From ZC4RG30 sp963812195 (GTDB taxonomy: Bacteria > Pseudomonadota > Gammaproteobacteria > Steroidobacterales > Steroidobacteraceae): a stretch of DNA of 64,000 nucleotides. A program made the translations under genes and the position numbers. This document shows positions 1 through 8,828 of this stretch, one piece after another (the first letter of the stretch is position 1; every line of letters starts with the position of its first letter). The stretch is taken from positions 372,001 to 436,000 of the forward strand of contig CAWEUI010000013.1 of assembly GCA_963812195.1 (NCBI GenBank), read 5' to 3'. The notes beneath the pieces were generated by a model. The model saw only the letters and a program-made list of their open reading frames with translations, did no database searches and had not been told where the DNA came from.

Positions 1-103
1 TCGGCTGGTCCACCGCTACCTGATCGCCGACCGCCACATGCCAGCGGACGATCTCCGCTTCCTGCAGGCCTTCACCGAGATCGGGTAGATTGAATCGCGT
101 CAT
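1..103 (-). CDS. 2-oxo acid dehydrogenase E2 (dihydrolipoamide acyltransferase), N-terminal fragment
   Basis: Only the first 34 codons lie in the window; the gene runs off its left edge. The start reads MTRFNLPDLGEGLQEAEIV, the typical opening of an N-terminal lipoyl domain (PDLGEG) in acyltransferases of pyruvate or branched-chain 2-oxo acid dehydrogenases. The lipoyl-lysine, the subunit-binding domain and the catalytic domain are outside. It starts 3 bases after the stop of the E1 beta gene, so E1 alpha, E1 beta and E2 form one operon. The substrate cannot be told from this fragment. Confidence 0.85.
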   Translation of the reverse strand, partial: MTRFNLPDLGEGLQEAEIVRWHVAVGDQVAVDQP

Positions 104-106
104 GGT

Positions 107-1084
107 TCAGGCCCTCATGGTCTGGCGAACCGCGTCGACGATGCGCGCCACGCCGGGAATGTAGGCGCGCTCCATGGCGAAGTAGGGCATGACGGTATCG
201 TAACCGGTCACGCGCCGTACCGGCGCCAGCAGGTCGTACAGCGCGCGCTCGGCCACGGTTGCGGCGATCTCCGCGCCCAACCCGGCGTTGCGCGCGGCCT
301 CGTGCACGATCACCAGCCGGCCGGTGTGCGCCACGGATTCCACAATGGTGTCGTGGTCGATCGGCGACAGCGAGCACAGGTCGATCACCTCGCAGCTGAT
401 CTTCTCCTGCGCCAGCGCTTCGGCGGCCTGGCGGGTTTCATGCAGCATGGCGCCCCAGCTCACCACCGTGACGTCATCGCCCTGGCGCTGTACCAGCGCC
501 CGGTCCAGCGGCAGTGCGAGGCCGTCATCCAGCACATCCTGTCTGGCCATGCGGTACAGGCGCGTGGGTTCCAGGAACATGACCGGATCCGGATCGCGGA
601 TCGCGGCCAGCAGCAGCCCATAGGCCGCCGCCGGCGTGCTGGGGCATACCACCCGCAGGCCCGCGTGGTGACTCAGCAGTACCTCGAGGCTCTCGGAGTG
701 ATGTTCGGGCGCATGGATGCCGCCGCCGTGGGGCACGCGCACGACCACCGGGCAGCTCAGGCGCCCGCGGGTGCGGTTGCGAATCCGGGCCATGTGGTTG
801 GCAATCTGGTCCAGCGCCGGGTACAGGAAGCCCATGAACTGGATCTCCGAGACGACTTTCAGGCCCTGCGTCGCCATGCCGACCGACATGCCGGCAATGA
901 GGCCTTCGGCCAGCGGCGTGTCCTGCACGCGCAGATCGCCAAAACGCTGTTGCAGGCCCACCGTGGCGCGGAACACGCCACCGTTCACGCCCACGTCCTC
1001 GCCGATGACGACCACGTCGGGATCCTCGGCGAGCGCACGCGCCAGCGCCAGATTGATGCCTTCTACCAGCGTGACCCGGGGCAT
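107..1084 (-). CDS. 2-oxo acid dehydrogenase E1 component, beta subunit
   Basis: A 325-residue transketolase-like beta subunit. With E1 alpha it forms the thiamine-diphosphate decarboxylase that passes an acyl group to lipoyl-E2. The start MPRVTLVEGIN is chosen because homologues begin just before this segment; the frame stays open upstream only by overlapping E1 alpha. The early motif IGEDVGVNGGVF and the later VRVPHGGGIHAPEHHSE are family signatures. It begins 14 bases after the E1 alpha stop and ends 3 bases before E2. Pyruvate and branched-chain enzymes share this architecture, so the substrate is left open. Confidence 0.93.
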   Translation of the reverse strand: MPRVTLVEGINLALARALAEDPDVVVIGEDVGVNGGVFRATVGLQQRFGDLRVQDTPLAEGLIAGMSVGMATQGLKVVSEIQFMGFLYPALDQIANHMARIRNRTRGRLSCPVVVRVPHGGGIHAPEHHSESLEVLLSHHAGLRVVCPSTPAAAYGLLLAAIRDPDPVMFLEPTRLYRMARQDVLDDGLALPLDRALVQRQGDDVTVVSWGAMLHETRQAAEALAQEKISCEVIDLCSLSPIDHDTIVESVAHTGRLVIVHEAARNAGLGAEIAATVAERALYDLLAPVRRVTGYDTVMPYFAMERAYIPGVARIVDAVRQTMRA

Positions 1085-1098
1085 GTGCGCGGCCTTGA

Positions 1099-2178
1099 TC
1101 AGTGGGACGCGCCGCCGCCGTAGCGGCGCGCGAGTTCTTTCTGTTCGGCCAGGGCGGCCGGCGGATTGGCGAACAGGTGGTCGAACATGGCGTCGGTGCC
1201 GGCAGGCGTACGCCCCTGGTAGCCGCGCACCGCCGCGTCGATTCGCGCGGCACATTCCTCGCGCAAGGCGTTTTCACGTGGCTCGTCCCACAGGCCGCGC
1301 TGGGTCAGGAATGCCCGCGTGCGCAACAGCGGTTCGAGCTTCCAGGCTGCCTCCAGCTCGTCGGCCGGGCGATAACGGCTGGCATCGTCGGCAGTGGTGT
1401 GGTCCGACAGGCGATACGTCACGGCCTCGACGATGGTGGGGCCGCCACCGGTGCGCGCACGTTCCAGCACGTCCTCCATGACCTTGCGCACGCCCAGCAT
1501 GTCGTTGCCGTCGACCTGTACGCCGGGTACACCGTTGCCCAGGCCCTTCTGGGCGAAGGTCTGCGCGGCGGTCTGCGCGGCAGCCGGGACCGAGATTGCC
1601 CAGCCGTTGTTGACGATCACGTACACCACCGGCAGGCGTTGTGCGCCGGCCAGGTTGACCGCTTCGTGGAAGGCGCCCTGGGAGGTGCCACCGTCACCGA
1701 TGAAGCACACTGCGCAGCGTGCCTGGCCGCGTACCTTGAAGGCCATCGCAACTCCGGCCGCGTGCGGGCTTTGCGAGGCGATCGGCACGCACCACGGAAA
1801 ATCCTCGCGGCTCGCGGCGAAGTCGTTGCCGCGTTCGTCACCGGCCCAGTAGGTGAGGATCTCGGTCATGGTGACGCCACGCCACAGCTGCGTGCCGTAT
1901 TCGCGATAGACCGGCACCAGCACGTCTTCCGGGTGCATGGCCGCGGCCACGCCCACATGCGTCGCCTCGTGGCCGGTGCAGGGCGCGTAGGTGCCCAGCT
2001 TGCCGGTGCGTTGCAGGTTGATCGCCTTGGCGTCGAACATCCGGCACAGCACCATCATGCGGTACATGCCCAGCAGCTGTTCGGGGTCGCTTGCGAATTC
2101 GGGCAGCGGGCCGGTGGGAGTGCCGCTGGCGTCAAGCAACTGCTCGCGGCCAATGGCAAACTCAGCAACTGTCCTCAA
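1099..2178 (-). CDS. 2-oxo acid dehydrogenase E1 component, alpha subunit
   Basis: A 359-residue alpha subunit with the thiamine-diphosphate motif running from GDGGTSQG to NNGWAIS, and the active-site loop SDHTTADDASRYR. That loop resembles PdhA-type enzymes more than mammalian-type branched-chain ones, but this is not decisive. I chose a TTG start at 2178 (LRTVAEFAIG) because a purine-rich GAGGGGG lies about 8 bases upstream. The only upstream ATG (2244) would add an arginine-rich segment unlike a natural N-terminus. First gene of the E1 alpha-E1 beta-E2 operon, divergent from the rarD-like gene. Confidence 0.9.
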   Translation of the reverse strand: MRTVAEFAIGREQLLDASGTPTGPLPEFASDPEQLLGMYRMMVLCRMFDAKAINLQRTGKLGTYAPCTGHEATHVGVAAAMHPEDVLVPVYREYGTQLWRGVTMTEILTYWAGDERGNDFAASREDFPWCVPIASQSPHAAGVAMAFKVRGQARCAVCFIGDGGTSQGAFHEAVNLAGAQRLPVVYVIVNNGWAISVPAAAQTAAQTFAQKGLGNGVPGVQVDGNDMLGVRKVMEDVLERARTGGGPTIVEAVTYRLSDHTTADDASRYRPADELEAAWKLEPLLRTRAFLTQRGLWDEPRENALREECAARIDAAVRGYQGRTPAGTDAMFDHLFANPPAALAEQKELARRYGGGASH

Positions 2179-2185
2179 CTGCGCA

Positions 2186-2193
2186 CCCCCTCT
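2186..2193 (-). promoter_or_regulatory. Ribosome binding site deciding the TTG start of E1 alpha
   Basis: On the minus strand this reads AGAGGGGG, a strong Shine-Dalgarno-like sequence, ending about 7 bases before the TTG at 2178. It is the reason for preferring TTG over the upstream ATG at 2244. Confidence 0.6.
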
Positions 2194-2287
2194 TAGGCGA
2201 AGATTCGACTGAACGCCCCCGGTGGGCGGGCAGCGCACCCGCAAAAATAGCAGGTTCAGTACCTCCGTCTCTACTCAGTGGTCCTCG

Positions 2288-3199
2288 ATGAGCCCCTCGA
2301 CCAGCAATAACGCGCCGCGCGGTGCCGTGGTGGTCACCTCTGCATTCTTCATCTGGGGGCTGTTTCCGCTGTACTGGAAACTGCTGGGCTCGGTCCCGGC
2401 GCTGCAGGTGCTGGCACATCGGGCGCTGTGGTGCGCGGTTTCAGTCTGGGCGGTACTGCTGGCACGAGGCGACTGGCGCTGGGTAGCCGGCCTGCAGCCA
2501 CGGCTTTGGGGTCTGCTGGGGCTGGGCGGTGTGCTGATATCGGTCAACTGGGGAGTCTACGTCTGGGCCGTCATCCACGGGCATGTTGTCGACACCAGCC
2601 TGGGATACTTCATTACACCGTTGGTCAATGTAATGCTGGCGGTACTCGTCCTGCGCGAGCGGCCAACCCGGTTGCAGCAGGTGGCGTTGCTGGTGGCGGG
2701 TGTGGGTGTGGTGCTGCTGGGCATTCGGGTCGGCCATCTGCCGTGGATCTCACTGACCCTGGCATGTTCTTTCGGCAGTTACGGCCTGCTGCGCAAGCTC
2801 GTCACCATCGATGCCATGCGCGGACTCGCGGTGGAGAGCGGCCTGATGGTGTTGCCGGCGCTGGGCTTGCTGATGTGGTGCGCCCATGCGGGCGAGCTGC
2901 GTTTCCTGAGCGGTGATGGCCGCAGTGACCTGCTGCTGATGGTCGGCGGGCCGGTGACCGCGCTGCCGCTGGCGTTGTTCGCCTGGGGCACCAGGCGCGT
3001 GTCCATGGTCGCGGTGGGCGTCATGCAATACCTCACTCCCACCGTGCAGTTCCTGCTCGGCGTGTGGTTGTACCACGAGCCATTTGGCGGCGCCCGCAGG
3101 CTTGCCTTCGGGCTCATATGGGCCGCCCTTGGGTTGTTTACCGGCGAAGCGCTGTGGCGCTATCGCGCGGCGGCACGCGGGGCGGTGGCGCGGGTCTGA
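2288..3199 (+). CDS. rarD: RarD-like EamA-family inner-membrane transporter
   Basis: A 303-residue very hydrophobic protein with about ten membrane segments; E. coli RarD is 296 residues. The opening after MSPSTSNNAPRG, with FFIWGLFPLYWKLL, is characteristic of RarD (chloramphenicol-sensitivity protein), a drug/metabolite transporter family member whose natural substrate is unknown. The start at 2288 skips 22 upstream codons that are serine- and arginine-rich and lack membrane character. It diverges from the E1 alpha operon across 109 bases and is followed 51 bases later by a glycosyltransferase gene on the same strand. Confidence 0.88.
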   Translation: MSPSTSNNAPRGAVVVTSAFFIWGLFPLYWKLLGSVPALQVLAHRALWCAVSVWAVLLARGDWRWVAGLQPRLWGLLGLGGVLISVNWGVYVWAVIHGHVVDTSLGYFITPLVNVMLAVLVLRERPTRLQQVALLVAGVGVVLLGIRVGHLPWISLTLACSFGSYGLLRKLVTIDAMRGLAVESGLMVLPALGLLMWCAHAGELRFLSGDGRSDLLLMVGGPVTALPLALFAWGTRRVSMVAVGVMQYLTPTVQFLLGVWLYHEPFGGARRLAFGLIWAALGLFTGEALWRYRAAARGAVARV

Positions 3200-3250
3200 T
3201 AGGCTTGGGAACCTGTCATGCGGTGTCGGCGCCTCGCGGAAGGCGGTGTC

Positions 3251-4234
3251 ATGTTGCTGGAAACTATCGGGGCCATCGGCATCGCTGCGGCCATTGCCGC
3301 AGCGCTGGTGGCCGTGCGACTGCAGGTCCGGGCAGATCGCAAGCTCGACTACGCCATCAACTGCGTGATCAATGCGCAGGCCGAGCTTCTTTCACATGCA
3401 TTGCCTGGTCTGGATATTCACGGGCGGATCGAGCAGTCGCTGGTCGCCAGCATCACGACGACCCGGGACAGGCTCGACCTGGTGCACACGGCGATCGAAT
3501 CCATGATGATGCAGTCGGTCAGGCCGCGAAGCATCAACCTGTACCTGTCCGACCAGATCGGCAGGGACCAGATTCCCCACAGCCTGGCGCGGCTGTGCAC
3601 GATCCGCCCTGCGGGACTGGTGATCCATTTCGTGCCGGATGTCGGCCCGCACACCAAGCTGATCTACGCATTGCAGGAATTCCCCGGCGATTCCATAGTC
3701 ACGTTCGACGACGACATGATCTATCCCTCCAACATGGTGGACTGTCTGCTGCGTACTCACCGGGTGCATCCGCGCGCGATCGTCGCCAACTGGGCGCGGG
3801 AAATTCCACTGAATCGTCGCGGGCGTCCGGCATACATCAAGAAGGGTCGGTTGCTGACGCCGCAAACGCTTTGCAGCAACCTCAATCAGAAGGCAAGTCT
3901 GGCGCGCCCCAGCCACCGGGCGCTGGCGTACGGGTCCGGAGGCGTGCTCTATCCGCCTCATGCACTGGATTCGCGGGTCTTCGACGTGGAGTGCTTTCGC
4001 CGGCTATGTCCGACCGAGGATGACGTCTGGTTCAAGGCGATGGCCATTCTTGCCGGCACGCCGGTGGTTCCCACGAATCTGGGCATCAGGCCCAGGCATC
4101 ACAATGTTCGCGGCAGCCAGATAACGGCCTTGCGCCACCAGAATCATGATTCGGGCAAGGGTGGCAACGAGAAGCAGATGCGGGCCGTCTTTGCGGAGTT
4201 TGACCTGGGCTCGCGTCTGCGTCGGATGAATTGA
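3251..4234 (+). CDS. Membrane-anchored glycosyltransferase-like protein with DDD motif
   Basis: A 327-residue protein with one N-terminal membrane segment (about residues 3-22). A soluble domain follows that carries IVTFDDDMIYP near residue 160, an Asp-Asp-Asp metal/nucleotide-sugar motif typical of GT-A glycosyltransferases. The text before it (TRDRLDLVHTAIESMMMQS) resembles the nucleotide-binding start of family 2-like enzymes. I chose ATG 3251 because GGAAGGCGG precedes it; an in-frame ATG at 3218 adds 11 residues. No partner sugar-synthesis genes are adjacent, so the acceptor is unknown. It abuts zapE tail to tail with no intervening base. Confidence 0.65.
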   Translation: MLLETIGAIGIAAAIAAALVAVRLQVRADRKLDYAINCVINAQAELLSHALPGLDIHGRIEQSLVASITTTRDRLDLVHTAIESMMMQSVRPRSINLYLSDQIGRDQIPHSLARLCTIRPAGLVIHFVPDVGPHTKLIYALQEFPGDSIVTFDDDMIYPSNMVDCLLRTHRVHPRAIVANWAREIPLNRRGRPAYIKKGRLLTPQTLCSNLNQKASLARPSHRALAYGSGGVLYPPHALDSRVFDVECFRRLCPTEDDVWFKAMAILAGTPVVPTNLGIRPRHHNVRGSQITALRHQNHDSGKGGNEKQMRAVFAEFDLGSRLRRMN

Positions 4235-5338
4235 TCAGGCTTCGGCTCTCTGCGCTGCGAGGTAGCTGTCGCCGCGCATTTCGACCAGCCGGCTGGCGGT
4301 GCGCCGGAAGTCGCCGGCCAGCCGTGTTCCGCGGTAGAGCCGGTCCGGCTCGGCCGCGCCCGAAGCCACCAGCCTTACACGGCGGTCGTAGAATTCGTCA
4401 ATCAGCGCGATGAAGCGGCGCGCGGCATCATCATTGCCGCCGTCGAAGACCGGCACGTCGGACAGGAACACGGTGTGAAGGCGCCTTGCGACAGCGATGT
4501 AGTCGTCGGCCGAACGCGGTCCCTCGCACAGGGCCTGGAACGAGAACCAGGCCAGACCACCGGCGTGGCACAGTGAATCGATGGGCCTGCCTTCCACCTC
4601 CATGACGCCGGCTTCGTCGACCGCGGCAGTGCCCGCCAGGCGCGCGAACAGCGCGCGCATTCGCGCGGGGGTGGCCGGGTCGGCGGCCGGCAACCAGGCG
4701 GGCGCGGAGCGCAGCTGGCGTTGGCGGTAGTCCTCGCCGTGGTCAATGGCCAGCACGTCCAGCATCCGTTCCAGCAGCGCGATGGTGGGCATGAAGCGCT
4801 CGCGCTGCAGGCCGCCCTCGTAGAGGCGCGCGGGCGGCGTGTTGGACGTCGTCACCAGCACCACGCCACGGCGCAGCAGGCCGTCCAGCACGCCGTGCAG
4901 AATCATTGCGTCGGCGATGTCCTGCACCATGAATTCATCCAGGCAGTAGACGCGCGCCTTGCGCGCCAGCTGCGCGGCCACGCGTTCCAGCGGACGCTCC
5001 ATGTTGCCGAGGCGCGCGCGCCGTGCATGGACTTCGCGCATGAAGTGCGCGAAATGCAGGCGCCGGCAATCGTGGCGCGGACGTCCGGCGCAGAACAGAT
5101 CCATCAGCCAGGTCTTGCCGCGCCCGACCGGTCCCCACAGATAGATGCCACGACATTGGGTCGGATGTCGCGACCTGCCCGGCAGTGCCAGCAGCCAGCG
5201 CTGCACCAGCCCCGGGCCCGGCGAGGCGGACAGGCAGCGATCCAGTGCATCCAGTCGTTCGACAATCGCGCGCTGCGCGGTGTCGGCGGCGCGCCCTTCG
5301 TGGAGCAGCGCCTGCTGGTAGCGATGCTGCAGGTTCAC
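4235..5338 (-). CDS. zapE: Cell division ATPase ZapE (AFG1 family)
   Basis: A 367-residue AAA-type ATPase with Walker A GPVGRGKT near residue 70, a Walker B-like YCLDEFMVQDIADAM, and the sensor-like VTTSNTPP. These are hallmarks of ZapE, which associates with the Z ring and affects its stability. It lies downstream of rapZ with an ATGA overlap (start 5338, rapZ stop 5335), so it is the last gene of the lpt-rpoN operon. In many gammaproteobacteria zapE lies elsewhere, so this position is somewhat unusual. Confidence 0.93.
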   Translation of the reverse strand: MNLQHRYQQALLHEGRAADTAQRAIVERLDALDRCLSASPGPGLVQRWLLALPGRSRHPTQCRGIYLWGPVGRGKTWLMDLFCAGRPRHDCRRLHFAHFMREVHARRARLGNMERPLERVAAQLARKARVYCLDEFMVQDIADAMILHGVLDGLLRRGVVLVTTSNTPPARLYEGGLQRERFMPTIALLERMLDVLAIDHGEDYRQRQLRSAPAWLPAADPATPARMRALFARLAGTAAVDEAGVMEVEGRPIDSLCHAGGLAWFSFQALCEGPRSADDYIAVARRLHTVFLSDVPVFDGGNDDAARRFIALIDEFYDRRVRLVASGAAEPDRLYRGTRLAGDFRRTASRLVEMRGDSYLAAQRAEA

Positions 5339-6238
5339 GCGTCCCGGGCTGGCCGTTGGCCTGCTGCGGCGGGCAGCGGATCCGGCAGGCGCGAATGACG
5401 CCGCGATACGTGGCCATGCCGTTGCGCGAAGTCCGTGGCGAGTCTTTCCACCAGGTAGACCGAACGATGCTGGCCGCCGGTACAGCCGACGGCCACGGTC
5501 ATGTAGCTGCGATTGGCTGCCCGGTACTCCGGAATGCGCGCTTCCACAAAGCTGCAGATGTCACGCAGGAGTGCCTCGGCGTTGCCGCTGGCCTCGATGT
5601 AGCGGGCGACAGCTGCATCGCGGCCGGTCAGTTCGCGCAGACCCGGTTCCCAGTAGGGGTTCGGCAGGGAACGCGCGTCGAAGACGAAATCGGCGTCGCC
5701 GGGAATGCCATGCTTGTAGCCGAACGACTGGAACAGAATCGAGAAACGCGCCTCGGGGCGGTCGGTCCACATGCCGGCGGACGATCTCCCGCAATTCGTG
5801 AATTCCGGTGTGTGACGTGTCCACCATCAGATCCGCTGCCTGCACCACCGGATCGAGCAGGTCGCGTTCGAGCCGGATGGCGTCGCGCAGGTCGCGGCCA
5901 TCGCGCGACAGCGGATGCCGGCGGCGTGTCTCGGCATAGCGCCGCAGCAGCGCCTCGTCCGAGGCGGTCAGGAACAGCAGCTCGCAGGAGATGCCGGAGG
6001 CGAGCATTTCGGACTTGAGCGCCGGCACCGTGGCGATCTCGGCGCGTGTATTGCGCGCATCGAGTCCGACGGCAACCTGCTGGTACTGACGCTCGGTGCT
6101 GCGCAGGGTGTGCGAAACGAATGCCTTCAGCAGTGCGGCGGGGATGTTGTCCACGCAGTAGTAGTCCAGGTCCTCGAGCATGTGCAGGGCCACGCTCTTG
6201 CCGGAACCGGACAGTCCGCTGACCAGGACCAACCGCAT
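5335..6238 (-). CDS. rapZ: RNase adapter protein RapZ (one-base frameshift in this sequence)
   Basis: RapZ is a P-loop protein that in enterobacteria controls glucosamine-6-phosphate synthase through small RNAs. Walker A GLSGSGKS lies at residues 8-15. The conserved C-terminal GCTGGQHRSVYLVERLA is present, but in a different frame. The break is at about 5770: the minus strand reads GTGGACCGACC, and removing one G gives HVTDRPEARFSILFQ, restoring a 300-residue protein of normal size. This is probably a sequencing error. It starts 27 bases after hpf; the ptsN gene usual between them is absent. Confidence 0.9.
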
Positions 6239-6265
6239 GTAATGCCCTCCAGGCGGCAGCCGCCA

Positions 6266-6589
6266 CTATTGCCGCGCCGTGCGCCGGGCCTCGCCGGCGT
6301 GGTGGTCGCGCTGCTTTTCCTTGTGCTTGACCACGCTGCGATCGAGCTTGTCGGCCAACGCGTCGATGGCGGCGTACATGTTGGTGTCGATCGCATCGGC
6401 GTGGATGTTGCCGCCGCTCACGTGCAGGGTCGCCTCGGCCTTGTGCACCAGCTTGCTGTCCACCGACATGACGAAATGCACATCGATCACCTGGTCGAAA
6501 TGGCGCTTCACCCGCTCCAGGCGCTTTTCCACGTAGGCGCGCATCGACGGGGTGATCTCGACGTGGTGACCGCTGACATTGAGCTGCAT
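6266..6589 (-). CDS. hpf: Ribosome hibernation-promoting factor, short form
   Basis: A 107-residue protein starting MQLNVSGHHVEITPSMR and containing HVSGGNIHADAIDTNMY, matching the short HPF/YfiA family. These proteins bind the 30S decoding region and help form 100S hibernating ribosomes in gammaproteobacteria. The histidine- and arginine-rich tail (KHKEKQRDHHAGEARR) is typical. It follows rpoN by 32 bases in the operon order seen in E. coli, where this gene is also next after rpoN. Confidence 0.95.
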   Translation of the reverse strand: MQLNVSGHHVEITPSMRAYVEKRLERVKRHFDQVIDVHFVMSVDSKLVHKAEATLHVSGGNIHADAIDTNMYAAIDALADKLDRSVVKHKEKQRDHHAGEARRTARQ

Positions 6590-6621
6590 GATGGCCTCCT
6601 CTTCGCGATTCGCAGTTGGCT

Positions 6622-8076
6622 TCAGGACCGCTTCCGTTCATTGGACGGCGCGATGCCCATTGACTCACGGTATTTGGCGACCGTGCGGCGCGCGACCGGA
6701 ATGCCCTCCTTGGAAAGTACGTCCGCGATGCGGCTGTCCGACAGCGGCGCATCCGGTGCTTCCTCCTTGATGAGCTTGCGGATCTTGGCGCGGATCGCCG
6801 TCGACGACGTGCCGGAACCGTCCGCACCCTCGACCTGGCTGGAAAAGAAGTAGCGCAGCTCGAAAACGCCGCGCGGCGTGTGCATGTACTTGCCGGAGGT
6901 CACGCGGGAGATGGTGGATTCGTGCATGCCGATGGCCTCGGCAATGTCGCGCAGGATCATTGGTCGCATGAATTCCTCGCCATGTTCGAGGAACTCATGC
7001 TGGCGCTCCACGATCGAACGCGCCACCTTGAGCAGGGTGTCGTGCCGGATCTCCAGGCTCTTGAGCAGCCAGCGCGCCTCCTGCAGCTGGGTGCGCATGG
7101 TGGCATGGCTGGCCGCACGGCCGATCAGGCTGGCGTAGCTCTCGTTGAGACGCACCCTGGGCACCGTGGCGGAGTTCATTTCCACCGTCCAGCCGTTGCT
7201 GCTCCGGCGCACGAATACATCCGGCACCACGTACTGGGGCGCTGCGGAACTGATCTGCGCGCCGGGTCGCGGGTGGCAGCCTCGTACCAGAAGCAGCGCC
7301 TGTTCCAGTTCCTCCTCGGAAACCTTCAGTTCGCGCCGCAGCAGGGCCAGTTCGCGGTTGGCCACCTGGTCCAGGTGACCCTGGGTAAGGGCCAGGGCGG
7401 TGGCCAGTCCGGGTGTGGCCGGGTCCAGCACGCGCAGCTGCAAGCGCACGCATTCGCCGACGTCGCGCGCGCCCACGCCGACCGGGTCGAAGCCCTGCAC
7501 GACGCCGAGCATGGCCTCGATCTCGGCGTCATCGGCGAGGATTTCCGGCTTCAGCGTCGCCGCGATCGCATCGAATCCCTCGGTCAGGTAGCCGTGGTCG
7601 CTGATGGCATCGATGATGGCGCGGCCAACGGAGCGCTGGCGCTCATCCAGGGACGCCATTTCCAGCTGCCACTGCAGGTGTTCGTGCAGTGACTCGCCGC
7701 GCTCATCCTGGAATTCCTGCTGCCGGTCCTCGTCATCGGCGTTCCAGGAGGATTCGCCCGGCGCGGCCGAGGTCTCGTTCCACGAATCCTCGACGATCTC
7801 GACACTGGGTTCGGCTTCGCCGCGATCGACGGAAGCGGCGGATTCGTCGCTCGAGTCCGGCAGGTCGCGGTCATTGGGGCCGGCGCCCAGCGCCTCGAAG
7901 CTGGCGGTGGCCTCGGTGTCGTCCTCGGCCTCCAGCATGACATTGGATTCGAGCAGCTCGCGGATATGCGCCTGCAGTTCCAGGGAGGGCAGCTGCAGCA
8001 GCCTGATCGCCTGCTGCAGCTGCGGAGTCATGGTCAGCTGCTGGCCGAGGCGAAGCTGCAGGGAGGCTTTCAACAT
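6622..8076 (-). CDS. rpoN: RNA polymerase sigma-54 factor
   Basis: A 484-residue sigma-54. Region I is glutamine-rich (LRLGQQLTMTPQLQQAIRLL), followed by an acidic region II (residues 50-130), the core-binding region III, and the C-terminal DNA-binding part with the diagnostic RpoN box ARRTVAKYRE. It directs transcription from -24/-12 promoters when activated by enhancer-binding proteins such as PilR, which is also encoded here (56.9-58.3 kb). A matching -24/-12 site lies upstream of pilA. It starts 20 bases after lptB. Confidence 0.97.
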   Translation of the reverse strand: MLKASLQLRLGQQLTMTPQLQQAIRLLQLPSLELQAHIRELLESNVMLEAEDDTEATASFEALGAGPNDRDLPDSSDESAASVDRGEAEPSVEIVEDSWNETSAAPGESSWNADDEDRQQEFQDERGESLHEHLQWQLEMASLDERQRSVGRAIIDAISDHGYLTEGFDAIAATLKPEILADDAEIEAMLGVVQGFDPVGVGARDVGECVRLQLRVLDPATPGLATALALTQGHLDQVANRELALLRRELKVSEEELEQALLLVRGCHPRPGAQISSAAPQYVVPDVFVRRSSNGWTVEMNSATVPRVRLNESYASLIGRAASHATMRTQLQEARWLLKSLEIRHDTLLKVARSIVERQHEFLEHGEEFMRPMILRDIAEAIGMHESTISRVTSGKYMHTPRGVFELRYFFSSQVEGADGSGTSSTAIRAKIRKLIKEEAPDAPLSDSRIADVLSKEGIPVARRTVAKYRESMGIAPSNERKRS

Positions 8077-8096
8077 GCGGTGTCTGCTAAACCCCG

Positions 8097-8828
8097 CTAC
8101 ATGCGGAAGTTTTGACCCAAGTAGACCTCGCGGACTCGTTCATTGGCAAGAATTTCCTCGGCGTTGCCGGCTGCGATCACAGTTCCGCGGTCTACTATGC
8201 ACGCGCGGTTGCAAACGCCCAGGGTTTCGCGCACGTTATGGTCGGTTATCAGCACGCCGATGCCACGCGCGGCCAGTTGTCCGACGATGCGCTGTATGTC
8301 GAGTACCGAAATGGGATCGACGCCGGCGAATGGTTCATCCAGCAGGATGAAGTGCGGTGCCGCGGCCAGCGCGCGTGCGATCTCCACACGCCGTCGTTCG
8401 CCGCCGGAGAGCGATATTCCCAGGCTCTTGCGCACGTGGCCGATGTGCAGTTCCTCGAGGATCTTCTCCAGTTCCGCCCGCCGGTCGGCGCGTTTCATCC
8501 CGGCGCGGGTTTCCAGGATTGCCAGGATGTTGTGCTCCACCGAGAGACGGCGGAACACCGAGGCTTCCTGCGGCAGGTATCCCAGGCCCAGTCGCGCGCG
8601 CCGATGCATTGCCAGGCCGGTCAGATCCCGGTCGTTGAGCGTGATGGTGCCGGCATCGGCGCTGACCAGTCCCACGATCATGTAGAACGAAGTGGACTTG
8701 CCGGCGCCGTTCGGCCCCAGCAGGCCGACGATTTCGCCGGATTCGACGTGCAGGCTGAGATTCTCCACGACCACGCGGCCGCTGTAGCTCTTGCGCAGAT
8801 TGCTGGCCCGCAGGACCGACGTGCTCAT
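8097..8828 (-). CDS. lptB: LPS export ABC transporter ATP-binding protein LptB
   Basis: A 243-residue ABC ATPase with Walker A GPNGAGKS, signature LSGGERRR and Walker B FILLDEPFAGVDP. LptB powers extraction of lipopolysaccharide from the inner membrane with LptF/LptG, which are not in this window. It overlaps the end of lptA by an ATGA and precedes rpoN, the standard order. Confidence 0.97.
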   Translation of the reverse strand: MSTSVLRASNLRKSYSGRVVVENLSLHVESGEIVGLLGPNGAGKSTSFYMIVGLVSADAGTITLNDRDLTGLAMHRRARLGLGYLPQEASVFRRLSVEHNILAILETRAGMKRADRRAELEKILEELHIGHVRKSLGISLSGGERRRVEIARALAAAPHFILLDEPFAGVDPISVLDIQRIVGQLAARGIGVLITDHNVRETLGVCNRACIVDRGTVIAAGNAEEILANERVREVYLGQNFRM

